Of a DNA stretch of 48,870 nt, positions 36,188 to 44,984 are shown piece by piece. Numbering within the stretch: the first letter of the stretch is position 1; each line of letters opens with the position of its first letter. Source of the stretch: Oscillospiraceae bacterium (GTDB lineage: Bacteria > Bacillota > Clostridia > Oscillospirales > Ruminococcaceae); the NCBI GenBank assembly GCA_017399625.1, contig JAFQBT010000019.1, positions 1 through 48,870 on the forward strand. The letters run 5' to 3'. A program made the translations under genes and the position numbers. The notes beneath the pieces were generated by a model. That model saw nothing but the letters and a program-made list of their open reading frames with translations, was not told the DNA's origin and did not search any database.

Positions 36188-37909
36188 TTGCTTACAGATG
36201 AACGCAGTCTTTGCATGGGCTGCATGTCCGTGCTTGATGAAAACGGAAAATGCCGCTGCGGATACGACGAAAATGCGCTTACGGACGAAGAGTGCATCCC
36301 CGCAGGAACAGTTGTCGGCGAAAAATATATCGTCGGAAAAATGATCAGAAAAAACGGCGAAAGCATTACATATATCGGTTTTGATAAAGAAAACGAGGAA
36401 AAGGTTTTTGTTCAGGAATATATGCCCGGAAGCCTTGCAAAACGAAGCGACCTTACCGGTGAAGTTGTTCCTTTTTCCGGATACGAGGCACAGTATAAAA
36501 CCCTCATGGCGGATTTTTACGATCTTTTTGATGCCCTCCGCAATTTCCGTCATAAGGATTACCTTATGCCCGTAACAAATGTTTTCCGGGAAAACAACAC
36601 CGTCTATGCAGTTTATAAATATATAAAGACCATTTCCTATGGGGATTATCTTTCCCATAACGGCGGCGAATTTACCTGGCCCCAGGTAAAAAAGCTTTTT
36701 ATGCCCCTTTTCACAACTATAACCTATCTCCACAGCAACGGTTTTGTCCATAGGGGAATTTCGCCGGAAAGCATCCGGGTCAACGCAAAAGGACAGCTCC
36801 TTCTCTGCGGATTCGGAACGGCGGCGCTTTATTCCAAACATTCCCTTGTTGAACCGGATCTTTCCGCAGGCTATTCCGCCCCGGAACAGTATTCAACCGG
36901 TTCCTGGCAGGGCGAATGGACCGACGTTTATTCCGTTGCGGCGGTGCTTTATAAATCTCTCACCGGAACCCTTCCGGCGGATGCGGAATCCAGAAAAGAC
37001 GTTGATCATCTTTGCCCTCCGGAGGAACTCAACAACAATATTTCCTCCGAAGTTTCGGATGCAATCATGAATGCCATGACCCTCAGCAGCGAATACCGAA
37101 CCCGTTCCATCGATGACCTCACTGCGGAACTTCTTGAATCCGCAGGTTCCAACACAAAGCTTTTTGTTGCTCCGGCGGAAGCGGAAATCAGGAAAACCGA
37201 AGAAGAATATTTCCCCGGCGAGGAAACCGAACATGAGGAAAAAAGAAAAGTCCGGCTTCCCTGGGGATTCATCGCAACACTTATCGCAATGGCGGTTCTT
37301 CTCGGAATGGTGGGCTTCCTTTTCCGGTTCACCGAGATTCTCGGCTTTGGAAACCGCAGGGATCCGGATAATTCCGTTTCCGAAAACAGCGGCGAGGACA
37401 TTCCGGATGCACCGGGCTATGCTCTTGTTGTTCCGAACTTCGTCGGAAGAATGAAAACCGACGTTGACGGCAACAGCCAGTATGAGGATTTCAACCTTGT
37501 TTTCGAGGAAGAAAACAACAACGAATACGTTGCCGGAATGATTTTTGACCAGTCGGTAAAATATAAAACCGAGGTGGAAAAAGGAACCACCGTTGTTCTT
37601 AAAGTCAGCAAAGGTCCGGAAAAAATCCCGATGCCGAACTGCATCGGCAGAAGCATTGAGGAAGTTTCCGCAATGCTCAATGAAATGCAGATAAACTATC
37701 AGCTTATTCCGAACTTCAGCGCACAGTATGAATATAACGTGGTCTATGACCAGTCCGTTGAGGAAGGCACCGAAGTTGCCGTTGGCGACAGAGCGGAAAA
37801 AATCTATATCTATTACGGCGCGCTTGAAGAAGGCAACAGCGGAAGCGGAAGCGGAAGCAGCGGAGGAAGCGGCGACGAAGAAGGCAGAAAACCCATTAAA
37901 TTCGGTTGA
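36188..37909 (+). CDS. Membrane PASTA-domain pseudokinase with zinc-ribbon N-terminus
   Basis: A 573-residue protein. Start chosen at TTG 36188, 7 bases after AAAGGAGGT; the ATG at 36167 overlaps that site. Order: a four-Cys ribbon (CMGCM...CRCG), a protein kinase fold (residues about 40-320), a TM helix (about 355-375), and two PASTA-like repeats with a Gly/Ser-rich tail. Kinase landmarks keep their place but not their residues. The VAIKEYFP-type motif reads VFVQEYMP (Lys to Gln76). HRD reads HRG (residues 188-190), the catalytic-loop Asn position is Ser195, and DFG reads GFG (208-210). The Gly-rich loop is also altered. YSAPEQY is kept. It should be unable to phosphorylate, but could sense muropeptides through PASTA and signal allosterically. 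Confidence 0.88.
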   Translation: MLTDERSLCMGCMSVLDENGKCRCGYDENALTDEECIPAGTVVGEKYIVGKMIRKNGESITYIGFDKENEEKVFVQEYMPGSLAKRSDLTGEVVPFSGYEAQYKTLMADFYDLFDALRNFRHKDYLMPVTNVFRENNTVYAVYKYIKTISYGDYLSHNGGEFTWPQVKKLFMPLFTTITYLHSNGFVHRGISPESIRVNAKGQLLLCGFGTAALYSKHSLVEPDLSAGYSAPEQYSTGSWQGEWTDVYSVAAVLYKSLTGTLPADAESRKDVDHLCPPEELNNNISSEVSDAIMNAMTLSSEYRTRSIDDLTAELLESAGSNTKLFVAPAEAEIRKTEEEYFPGEETEHEEKRKVRLPWGFIATLIAMAVLLGMVGFLFRFTEILGFGNRRDPDNSVSENSGEDIPDAPGYALVVPNFVGRMKTDVDGNSQYEDFNLVFEEENNNEYVAGMIFDQSVKYKTEVEKGTTVVLKVSKGPEKIPMPNCIGRSIEEVSAMLNEMQINYQLIPNFSAQYEYNVVYDQSVEEGTEVAVGDRAEKIYIYYGALEEGNSGSGSGSSGGSGDEEGRKPIKFG

Positions 37910-37917
37910 TGAAAAAC

Positions 37918-37960
37918 AAGAAAATCCCGTGCTCAGATTTTGAGCACGGGATTTTCTTTT
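37918..37960. terminator. Bidirectional terminator with GTGCTCA/TGAGCAC stem
   Basis: Stem AAGAAAATCCCGTGCTCA/TGAGCACGGGATTTTCTT with a short loop. A further TGAGCACGGGATTT copy follows at the end of the convergent acyltransferase gene. Confidence 0.88.
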
Positions 37961-37974
37961 TTGAGCACGGGATT

Positions 37975-38787
37975 TCAGTCCGGATTTTTTCCAAGGGAAC
38001 GGCACATAACTTTATAAGTTCTTTCGCAAAGTTCCGCAGTGGTGGAGGAAGCAACTTCCTCCGGGGGAATAACTTCGCAAATCCGAAGGGTTATGTTCGT
38101 GCGTCTGAAAGGTGTGTTTTTATGCACAAGATTAGTGTTATCAACAGTTGTGATAACAAGGGGAGCGCCGCTTTTTGTTGCGATTTTGAAGGAGCCGGCA
38201 TGAAGGGGAAGCATTTCGCCGTCCCTTGCTCTTGTTCCTTCCGGATAAATCGCCATGGAGCAGACGTTGTTTTTTACGTTTTCCGCCGCGGCGTTGATGG
38301 ATTTTACCGCGTTTCTTGCGTTTTCGCGGTCAATGGCAATGCAGCAGATGCGGTGCATGAATTTGTTGATGATGGGAAGGCGGAAGTTTTCCGGCTTTGT
38401 GATAAAACCGATTTCATGCTTTCCGAGGAAGACAAGGCTTACGATGGGGTCGAACATTGCAAGATGGTTCTGGACCATAACGAAACGTCCTTTTGGGATT
38501 TTATCCGCGCCTTCGACTTTTACTTTTACGTTGCAGGCGGAAAGAGCAACCCGCAGGGTGAAGATGATGACCGCGTTATAAAATCTGCTGAAGCCTTTGT
38601 TCGGCTTTTCAAGGTCAACAAAAACGGAGCAGACAAAAAGAAAAGCAACAAAGCAAAGGGCAAACAGAAGGGTATAATCAAAAGCATAAAAAATTCCGTC
38701 AAAAATAATTTCGGAACCGGTCGTTCTCCGCAGAAGGAGGGTGAGAACGGAAAAAACGATTCCGAGCAGAGGAAAAATAAAAACCAT
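37975..38787 (-). CDS. 1-acyl-sn-glycerol-3-phosphate acyltransferase (PlsC-like)
   Basis: A 270-residue protein with two N-terminal hydrophobic segments and an acyltransferase domain. The catalytic HX4D motif is in NHLAMFDP (His108, Asp113). YPEGTRARDGE is the glycerophosphate-binding motif and GAPLVITTVDNT the fourth block. It would make phosphatidic acid at the membrane from lysophosphatidate and an acyl donor. The start follows AGAGG. Confidence 0.9.
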   Translation of the reverse strand: MVFIFPLLGIVFSVLTLLLRRTTGSEIIFDGIFYAFDYTLLFALCFVAFLFVCSVFVDLEKPNKGFSRFYNAVIIFTLRVALSACNVKVKVEGADKIPKGRFVMVQNHLAMFDPIVSLVFLGKHEIGFITKPENFRLPIINKFMHRICCIAIDRENARNAVKSINAAAENVKNNVCSMAIYPEGTRARDGEMLPLHAGSFKIATKSGAPLVITTVDNTNLVHKNTPFRRTNITLRICEVIPPEEVASSTTAELCERTYKVMCRSLGKNPD

Positions 38788-38901
38788 AAAATACCTCTTT
38801 GAATAATCTGAAGCTGGCCTGGGCGATATAATATCCGATAAAATGCCGATTCAAGGCGAAAGCAATTTACCGCGGGGTACTGAATCAGCGGATAAAAAGC
38901 A

Positions 38902-38936
38902 GCCGGGAAATAATGAAATTATACGTTTTCCCGGCA
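38902..38936 (-). terminator. Probable terminator of the M18 aminopeptidase gene
   Basis: On the minus strand GCCGGGAAA and TTTCCCGGC pair around a 16-base loop, followed by TGCTTTTTA. It is weaker than the other terminators here. Confidence 0.5.
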
Positions 38937-38948
38937 GATTATTGAAAA

Positions 38949-40235
38949 TCAGCCAAGTTTATATTCTCCGTCGCTTTCCATGGAAAGGGTTTTTCCATAG
39001 AAGCAGGCAAGGGCTTTTACATAAAAACCGGTGTCCTCTGCGCCTGCGGTTTCGAAGGAAGAATGCATCGCAAGCTGGGGAAGACCGATATCAACGGTGT
39101 TGAGGGAAACCTGGGTGTTTGCAATGTTGCCAAGGGTGCTTCCGCCGGGCATATCGGCACGGTTTGCATAACGCTGGAAGGGAACTCCCGCTTCCTCGCA
39201 GACAAGAGCGAAAATCGCCGCGGAAACAGCATCGGAAGTATAGCGCTGGTTGGCGTTATATTTGATGACGATGCCTTTGTTCATATAGACTGCGTGGTTT
39301 TTGTCCTGATATTCCGGGTGGTTAGGATGAACCGCATGGGCGTTATCGCAGGAAAGAAGGAAGCTGTTGGCAATTTTTCCGTAATGTTCGGAAGCGGAAA
39401 GACAAAGGCTTTCGCTGATTCTTTCAAGAACAGCGGTGAGGAAGGTCGAAGCAGCGCCCTGTTTTGTCTGGCTGCCCACTTCTTCGTTATCGAAAAGGCA
39501 GTAAACCGGAAGATTTTCTGCTTTTCCGGCGGTGATGAATGCTTCAAGAGCGCCGAAAGCGCACTGGAGATCATCAAGGCGCGGAGCGGAAATGAATCCG
39601 TTCCATTCGGTGCCTTTTTCCGGATTGTAAACGATAAGATCGGTGGTGATGATGTCCTTTTCCTCAACTCCTGCGGTTTTTGCGATGAGCGCGCGGAAGG
39701 AACCTTCGTTTCCGCCTTCGGCAAAAAGCGGAATCATATCAACCGCTGCGTTATAGTTCATTCCCTTGTTTGCTTCGCGGTTCATGTGAATGGCAACGTT
39801 GGGGATAACGGCGCAGGGTTCCTTTGTATCAACAAGGCGGACGGAAATTCCGTTTTCGGTGCGGACGGTGATTCTTCCTGCAACGGCAAGGGGTCTGTCC
39901 ATCCAGGTGGAGCAGAGCATTCCGCCGTAACCTTCGGTGGAAAGGCGGACATAAGCCTTATCCGGAAGTTCGGCGTTTTCCTTGATTTTGAAGCAGGGGC
40001 TGTCGCAATGTGATGCGGTCATCATAAAACCGGAAAAATCCCCTTCCGGAATGCGGAAGGAAATCACGGAAGAACCGTTGCGGGTGACAAAATATCCTTT
40101 TCCCGGTTCAAGATTCCATTTTGCGCTTTCGCAAAGTTCGGAATAACCTTTTTCCTTAAGGGTTTCGCAAACGTTTTTTACTGCATGGAATGGGGTCGGG
40201 CTTTTTGCGATGAAATCGAAAAGTTTTTTATTCAT
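38949..40235 (-). CDS. M18-family aminopeptidase
   Basis: A 428-residue cytosolic metallopeptidase of the aspartyl aminopeptidase family. MTASHCDSPCFKIKE carries the first zinc His and bridging region. FDNEEVGSQTKQGAAS has the catalytic Glu pair, SCDNAHAVHPNHPEYQDKNHA the Asp/His region, and LPQLAMHSSFETAG the final His. Members remove N-terminal acidic or neutral residues and form dodecamers. The ribosome binding site AGGAGATG lies at a good distance. Confidence 0.93.
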   Translation of the reverse strand: MNKKLFDFIAKSPTPFHAVKNVCETLKEKGYSELCESAKWNLEPGKGYFVTRNGSSVISFRIPEGDFSGFMMTASHCDSPCFKIKENAELPDKAYVRLSTEGYGGMLCSTWMDRPLAVAGRITVRTENGISVRLVDTKEPCAVIPNVAIHMNREANKGMNYNAAVDMIPLFAEGGNEGSFRALIAKTAGVEEKDIITTDLIVYNPEKGTEWNGFISAPRLDDLQCAFGALEAFITAGKAENLPVYCLFDNEEVGSQTKQGAASTFLTAVLERISESLCLSASEHYGKIANSFLLSCDNAHAVHPNHPEYQDKNHAVYMNKGIVIKYNANQRYTSDAVSAAIFALVCEEAGVPFQRYANRADMPGGSTLGNIANTQVSLNTVDIGLPQLAMHSSFETAGAEDTGFYVKALACFYGKTLSMESDGEYKLG

Positions 40236-40316
40236 GGGGAAACATCTCCTCTTATTATAGGATTTACTTTTATATTATATCTTTTTATAGTGGATTTCGC
40301 AAGTAAATTATAATAT

Positions 40317-40355
40317 ATAAAAAAGGCACCGCTTTGCGGTGCCTTCGCTTTTTTG
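40317..40355 (-). terminator. Terminator of the GNAT pair
   Basis: Stem GGCACCGC/GCGGTGCC with a TTT loop. On the minus strand a long T run follows the stem. Confidence 0.82.
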
Positions 40356-40361
40356 CGTTTA

Positions 40362-40862
40362 TCAGAGTTTTTTAACAAGGATGTGGTTCATCCAGCCGCC
40401 GATGATCTGGTCTTCATAGCTTCTGCGGAGTTTGAAACCGAGGGAGTCATAAAGTTTTCTTGCTCTGGGGTTCCAATCGTTTACAACAAGTGCACATTCC
40501 TTGAAACCGAGCTGGGTCATAACGCCGACATAGAATGCAAGAAGCATCTGGCCGATACCTCTGCCGCGCTGGGTGTCTTTGACGCCGAGAAGGGTGAGGC
40601 AGGGAAGTCCGTCGACCATTGCATCGGAAGGGCTCATGCTCATATAACCAACTGCTTCGCCTTTGCGGTCAACGGCAACGTATGCTCTGCCGGCTTTGAG
40701 GGCATCGGTGAGGGCTTTATCAAGAAGATCGGTCTTTTTGAAATAGTGGTTATAAAGTGCGCTGTTGTCAAAAATGCGTTTGTAATCCTCTTTTTTTGCG
40801 GGATCGGCTTTTACGATCTCGATCATATTTGCCATATACTGTGCTTCGCGATGATAGCTCAT
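40362..40862 (-). CDS. GNAT-family N-acetyltransferase
   Basis: A 166-residue acetyltransferase. The acetyl-CoA loop is in VKDTQRGRGIGQMLLAF (R-G-R-G-I-G). ALVVNDWNPRARKLYDSLGFK is the C-terminal signature. It shares an unusual opening with the next upstream gene (IVKADPAKKEDYKRIFDNSALYNHY), so the two are tandem paralogues. The substrate is unknown. It is the second gene of the unit and is followed by the terminator. Confidence 0.88.
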   Translation of the reverse strand: MSYHREAQYMANMIEIVKADPAKKEDYKRIFDNSALYNHYFKKTDLLDKALTDALKAGRAYVAVDRKGEAVGYMSMSPSDAMVDGLPCLTLLGVKDTQRGRGIGQMLLAFYVGVMTQLGFKECALVVNDWNPRARKLYDSLGFKLRRSYEDQIIGGWMNHILVKKL

Positions 40863-40900
40863 TTAATTTCCTCCGTTCCGATATTAAAAAACTCGATTGT

Positions 40901-41386
40901 TTAAACGTTGCTGTTGTGTTTGGGGGTCTTTCTCATAAGGAGATAGAGATTGTGGCTTGGGTCAAGGCTTTCGGGCATCTGCATGAATTTATGGAATCCC
41001 ATGTCCTCATAAAGTCTTCTTGCAAGGGGGTTGAAATCGTTGACAGCAATGAAACCCCGGTCGTAACCTTTGGATTCATAGCTTTCGATGAAATATTTTA
41101 TAAGCATCTGGCCGACGCCGTGGGAACGGTAATCGGTGCGGACTCCGAGAAGAGCAAGATAGGGCATATTTGCATAGACGCTTTCGATCTGCATCCACAT
41201 AAAACCAACTGCTTCGCCGTTGCGGTCTTCCGCAATCCAGACTTCATCGTTGGCAAGGGCGGAATCCATCCAGTTGTGGACGTTTTCGCCGTAATGCCGG
41301 AAAAGTTTCGAACCGTCGAAAATGCGTCTGTAATCCATGGCTCTGGATTTATCCGCTTTGACGATATGTATTTCGTGCACCGCCAT
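40901..41386 (-). CDS. GNAT-family N-acetyltransferase, tandem paralogue
   Basis: A 161-residue paralogue of the gene at 40362. Start chosen at ATG 41386 after GGGGGTG. It opens IHIVKADKSRAMDYRRIFDG, has an acetyl-CoA loop in VRTDYRSHGVGQMLIKYF and ends with ARRLYEDMGFHKFMQ. The loop carries R-S-H-G-V-G instead of R-G-R-G-I-G. The paralogues share the N-terminal region but differ in the substrate pocket, suggesting different acceptors. It heads a two-gene unit. Confidence 0.85.
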   Translation of the reverse strand: MAVHEIHIVKADKSRAMDYRRIFDGSKLFRHYGENVHNWMDSALANDEVWIAEDRNGEAVGFMWMQIESVYANMPYLALLGVRTDYRSHGVGQMLIKYFIESYESKGYDRGFIAVNDFNPLARRLYEDMGFHKFMQMPESLDPSHNLYLLMRKTPKHNSNV

Positions 41387-41469
41387 GGGAACACCCCCAA
41401 AAAAGACATATTTATACACTTATAAGATAGCACTTTTTCCTCCGGAAGTCAACATATTTCAGCGACCCT

Positions 41470-41530
41470 TGTCAAAGGAGACTCACCTTTTAGGGGAGGT
41501 GTCTGCAAAGAAGCCCGGAGGGCAAACTCC
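41470..41530 (+). repeat. Degenerate two-hairpin repeat, family A
   Basis: Carries a CTCACCTTTTAGGGGAGGTGTC hairpin-like segment and GGAGGGCAAACTCCCC, matching the arms of the family only in part. It lies in the 270-base gap between the GNAT pair and the aspartokinase gene. Confidence 0.4.
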
Positions 41531-41571
41531 CCTTGTGCAAAGAAGGTTACCACGCAATAAAATGCTCAAAC

Positions 41572-41609
41572 AAAAACCCCGTGCTCAAATGAGCACGGGG
41601 GTCCTTTTT
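41572..41609 (-). terminator. Terminator of the aspartate-pathway operon
   Basis: Stem ACCCCGTGCTCA/TGAGCACGGGG. On the minus strand the stem is followed by TTTTTGTTT. Confidence 0.85.
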
Positions 41610-41613
41610 GTTT

Positions 41614-41640
41614 CGGAACGGTCAAGACCGTTCCCTACGG
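41614..41640 (-). repeat. Dispersed repeat, family B, inverted copy
   Basis: CGGAACGGTC AA GACCGTTCCCTACGG. It has the same edge as the copy at 35905, in the opposite direction. Confidence 0.6.
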
Positions 41641-41656
41641 TTCAAAATGGAGGCAA

Positions 41657-42862
41657 TTAAAAATCAAACGCGTCGTGGATTACCTGAACGGCTCTTTCGG
41701 CTTTGTCACGGTCGATGAGCACGGAGATTTTTATTTCGGAAGTGGCGATCATCTTGATGTTGATGTCCGCATCCGCAAGGGCTTCGAACATCTTTGCCGC
41801 AATACCCGGATGGGTTTCGATTCCGGCGCCGACGATGGAAACCTTTGCAACGGAATCGTCGCAGGTGATTTCCTTTGCTTTGAAAAGTTCCGCAACCTCA
41901 CGAAGAGCCTCCATCGCCTCGTCCTTCTGGTCATGGGCAACGGTGAAGCTGATGTCCTTTGTGTTGTTGCGTCCGATGGACTGGAGGATGATATCGACGT
42001 TTATGTTTTTCTTTGCAAGAATGCTGAAAATTTTGAAGGCGATTCCGGGAACGTCCGGCACCTCAACAAGGGAGATTCTTGCGGTGTTGTTGTCGCGGGT
42101 AACTCCGCGGATAAGCATTCTTTCCACTTTAACGACCTCTTTCAATGTAGTTCCGGGTTTGTTTTCAAAGCTGGAGCGGACTTCCAGCCTTACGCTGTAT
42201 TTTTTTGCCATCTCAACGCTTCTGCTGTGGAGCACGTTTGCGCCGAGGTTTGCAAGTTCGAGCATTTCGTCATAGGTGATTTCATCAAGCTTTTTTGCGT
42301 CCTTCACTATCCTCGGGTCGGCGGTATAGATTCCGTCAACATCGGTGTAAATCTGGCAAAGGTCCGCACGAAGCGCCGCAGCAAGGGCAACAGCGGAAGT
42401 ATCGGAACCGCCTCTGCCGAGAGTTGTGATGTCGTCATAGCGGTTGATGCCCTGGAACCCGGCGACTATCACGATGTTCTTTTTGCCGATTTCGCTTTCG
42501 AGCCTTTCCTTATCGACCCGGCGGATTTTTGAAAAGCAATGGGCGGCGTCGGTCTGTAAGCCGACCTGCCATCCGGTGAGGGAAATCGCCGGGAATCCCA
42601 TTTTTTCGATTGCCATTGCAAGGAGCGACATGGAAATCTGTTCGCCGGTGGAAAGGAGAACGTCAAGTTCGCGCTTCGAAGGATTTTCGCTTATTTCCGC
42701 GGCTTTTGCGATGAGGTCATCGGTAGTGTCGCCCTGGGCAGAAACCACCGCAACAACGCTGTTTCCGGCGGAATAGGTATCGGTTATTATCTTTGCAACC
42801 CGGCGGATCTTTTCCGCATCTGCAACGGAACTTCCGCCGAATTTCTGTACTATAAGACTCAT
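41657..42862 (-). CDS. lysC: Aspartokinase
   Basis: A 401-residue enzyme that phosphorylates aspartate, the first step toward Lys, Met and Thr. The kinase domain shows VQKFGGSSV at residues 5-13, LLSTGEQISMSLLA and TTLGRGGSDTSAVALAAAL. The C-terminal part has two ACT domains (SLVEVPDVPGIAFKIFSILA and VSIVGAGIETHPGIAAKMFEAL) for feedback by end products. It is the last gene of the operon with hom and thrB, which favours threonine and/or lysine regulation. Confidence 0.95.
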   Translation of the reverse strand: MSLIVQKFGGSSVADAEKIRRVAKIITDTYSAGNSVVAVVSAQGDTTDDLIAKAAEISENPSKRELDVLLSTGEQISMSLLAMAIEKMGFPAISLTGWQVGLQTDAAHCFSKIRRVDKERLESEIGKKNIVIVAGFQGINRYDDITTLGRGGSDTSAVALAAALRADLCQIYTDVDGIYTADPRIVKDAKKLDEITYDEMLELANLGANVLHSRSVEMAKKYSVRLEVRSSFENKPGTTLKEVVKVERMLIRGVTRDNNTARISLVEVPDVPGIAFKIFSILAKKNINVDIILQSIGRNNTKDISFTVAHDQKDEAMEALREVAELFKAKEITCDDSVAKVSIVGAGIETHPGIAAKMFEALADADINIKMIATSEIKISVLIDRDKAERAVQVIHDAFDF

Positions 42863-42879
42863 CTTTCTACCTCAATATA

Positions 42880-43767
42880 TCACAGCACCGCGGTGCCGGA
42901 ATTATCTGCATTAAGGATAAAATATTTCCATCCGGAAAAATCTCCGGAGGAAAGGATTTCTTCGGCGATGGCTTCTGCCTTTTCGTTTCCGTAATCAAAA
43001 ATCGCCATCATTGTGGAACCTGCGCCGCTGATATATGCCGCAAGGGCGCCGTTTTTATAAGATTTTTCAATGATTTCCGTGCCGCCGGGAATAAGCGGAA
43101 GACGATAGGGCTGGTGGAGTTTATCGTCGCAGGCTGTCCGGAGGTTTTCAAATTTTCCGGAAAGAAAGGATGCGGTCAGAAGCGCCGAGCGGGAAACGTT
43201 GAAAACGGAATCCTTTAAGGAAACTTCCGCCGGCATAACGGCTCTTGCGTCCGCGGTTTTAAGTTCAAAAGGCGGAACGAATGCGGCGAAGGAAAGGTTT
43301 TCCGGAACTTCGCTTTTGACATATCGGACGGATCTTCCTTCCATTGCGTTTGCGGTGAATCCGCCGAGCAATGCAGGGGAAACGTTATCCGGATGCCCTT
43401 CGATTTCTGCAGCGATATCCAGCAGTTCGTCCTTCGTGAAGGGTCTTCCGAGAAGTTCGTTTGCACCGAAAACTCCTCCGGCGATGCATGCGGAACTTGA
43501 ACCGAGACCCCTTGCGAAAGGAATATGGTTTTCCTCAACGATTTTCAGTCCCCGGAAGGGCAGACCGCATTTTTCAAAAACTTTTTTTGCGGAAAGATAA
43601 ACAAGGTTATCTTCGCCGGTGGGAATTTCGGAACCGTCCGCGGAGGAAATTTCGCAGCCGAGGGCGGGACCGATTTCAATATAATTATAAAGATTTAGCG
43701 CGATTCCGAGGGAATCGAAACCGCTTCCGAGGTTTGCGGTGGAAGCGGGAATTTTTATCTTCAGCAT
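42880..43767 (-). CDS. thrB: Homoserine kinase
   Basis: A 295-residue GHMP-family kinase. Substrate-side motif STANLGSGFDSLGIALNLYN opens the protein. The ATP loop is PFARGLGSSSACIAGG and the C-terminal motif is AYISGAGSTMMAIFD. It phosphorylates homoserine for threonine synthesis. It lies between hom and lysC, 17-22 bases from each. The threonine synthase gene thrC is not in the window. Confidence 0.95.
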   Translation of the reverse strand: MLKIKIPASTANLGSGFDSLGIALNLYNYIEIGPALGCEISSADGSEIPTGEDNLVYLSAKKVFEKCGLPFRGLKIVEENHIPFARGLGSSSACIAGGVFGANELLGRPFTKDELLDIAAEIEGHPDNVSPALLGGFTANAMEGRSVRYVKSEVPENLSFAAFVPPFELKTADARAVMPAEVSLKDSVFNVSRSALLTASFLSGKFENLRTACDDKLHQPYRLPLIPGGTEIIEKSYKNGALAAYISGAGSTMMAIFDYGNEKAEAIAEEILSSGDFSGWKYFILNADNSGTAVL

Positions 43768-43789
43768 TTTTAAAATTCCTTATGATATC

Positions 43790-44980
43790 TTATTCGTAAA
43801 TGGGGATGTTTGACAAAAGTTTTGCGTGCTCATTGATTTTTTCTTTGAGCACCGAAAATTCGCCGGCGGTGAGCAAAGGGGTGATATATGCGTGCTCGGC
43901 GATTTTTCCGGCTTCCGGAATGAGTCCGGAAATGTCGGAATCGGTGCGGATGAAGTATCTTTCGGAAACGGAATCGCTTCCGGCGAAAACACTTTGAGCA
44001 CCGTCCTCCCAGAAAACGTCAGCAATGTTGTTTTCCGACTTTGCACATTCGATAATATCGGCAACAACGGCGGAGGCGGTGGGCATTTTTCCGGCGCCTT
44101 TTCCGTAAAAGAGCACATCTCCGGTGGTTTCCGCTTTCACGAGCACGGCGTTAAAAACATCGCTTACGGTGGAAAGGGGAGAATCGGTTTTTACGAAGGC
44201 GGGGGAAACTTTTGCAAAGATTTTTCCGTTTTCAAGGAACTTTGCCCTTGCAAGAAGCTTTATCGAAAAACCGAATTGTTCTGCGATTTTTACGTCATCT
44301 GCGGTGATTTTATCAATACCTTCGGTAGGGATTTCGGAAGGTTTGAGGGTACTGCCCCAGACAAGGGAAGAAAGGATTGCGATTTTGCGGCAGGCATCCC
44401 ATCCGAGCACGTCTGCGGAGGGATCCCGTTCCGCATAGCCAAGCCTTTGAGCATCGGAAAGCGCTTCGGAATAATCCGCTCCGAAACGGAACATTTTTGT
44501 GAGAATATAGTTCGTCGTTCCGTTAAGAATGCCTGCAATTTCCGTGATTCCGGCGGCATTCATTGCGGAATAAAGAGGCCGGATAAGCGGGATTCCGCCG
44601 CCGACGGAAGCTTCGAAAAGGAAGTTCACATTATGAGCACGGGCGATGCTCAGAAGTTCCGCGCCCTTTTCCGCAACCAGTTCCTTGTTGGAGGTAACGG
44701 CGCTTTTTCCGCATTCCAAAGCGGATTTTATATAGGAATAGGCGGGTTCAAGCCCGCCTATGCATTCCGCAACAATTCCGATTTCCGGATCGGAAAGCAC
44801 AGCGGAAAAATCTTTTATAAATTTTTCGGAATAAGGAACGTTTTCCGGTTCCCGGATATCGAGCACCGGACCGAGTTCAACCGGTTTTCCTGCGGCGGAT
44901 GAAATTTCCCGAGCACGGCTCAGAAGAATCTCGCAGACGCCGGAACCGACCGTTCCGTGGCCAAGAACAGCAATTTTCAT
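43790..44980 (-). CDS. hom: Homoserine dehydrogenase
   Basis: A 396-residue enzyme that reduces aspartate semialdehyde. The NAD(P)-binding LGHGTVGSGV opens the protein. AVTSNKELVAEKG and the catalytic-domain FEASVGGGIPLIRPLY and GILNGTTNYILTKM are family motifs. The ACT-like C-terminal region is short (roughly residues 340-396), so feedback by threonine may be weak or altered. The start is 4 bases after the ACT-regulator stop. TGAGCAC-type sequences are dense in this gene. Confidence 0.95.
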   Translation of the reverse strand: MKIAVLGHGTVGSGVCEILLSRAREISSAAGKPVELGPVLDIREPENVPYSEKFIKDFSAVLSDPEIGIVAECIGGLEPAYSYIKSALECGKSAVTSNKELVAEKGAELLSIARAHNVNFLFEASVGGGIPLIRPLYSAMNAAGITEIAGILNGTTNYILTKMFRFGADYSEALSDAQRLGYAERDPSADVLGWDACRKIAILSSLVWGSTLKPSEIPTEGIDKITADDVKIAEQFGFSIKLLARAKFLENGKIFAKVSPAFVKTDSPLSTVSDVFNAVLVKAETTGDVLFYGKGAGKMPTASAVVADIIECAKSENNIADVFWEDGAQSVFAGSDSVSERYFIRTDSDISGLIPEAGKIAEHAYITPLLTAGEFSVLKEKINEHAKLLSNIPIYE

Positions 44981-44984
44981 AGGT

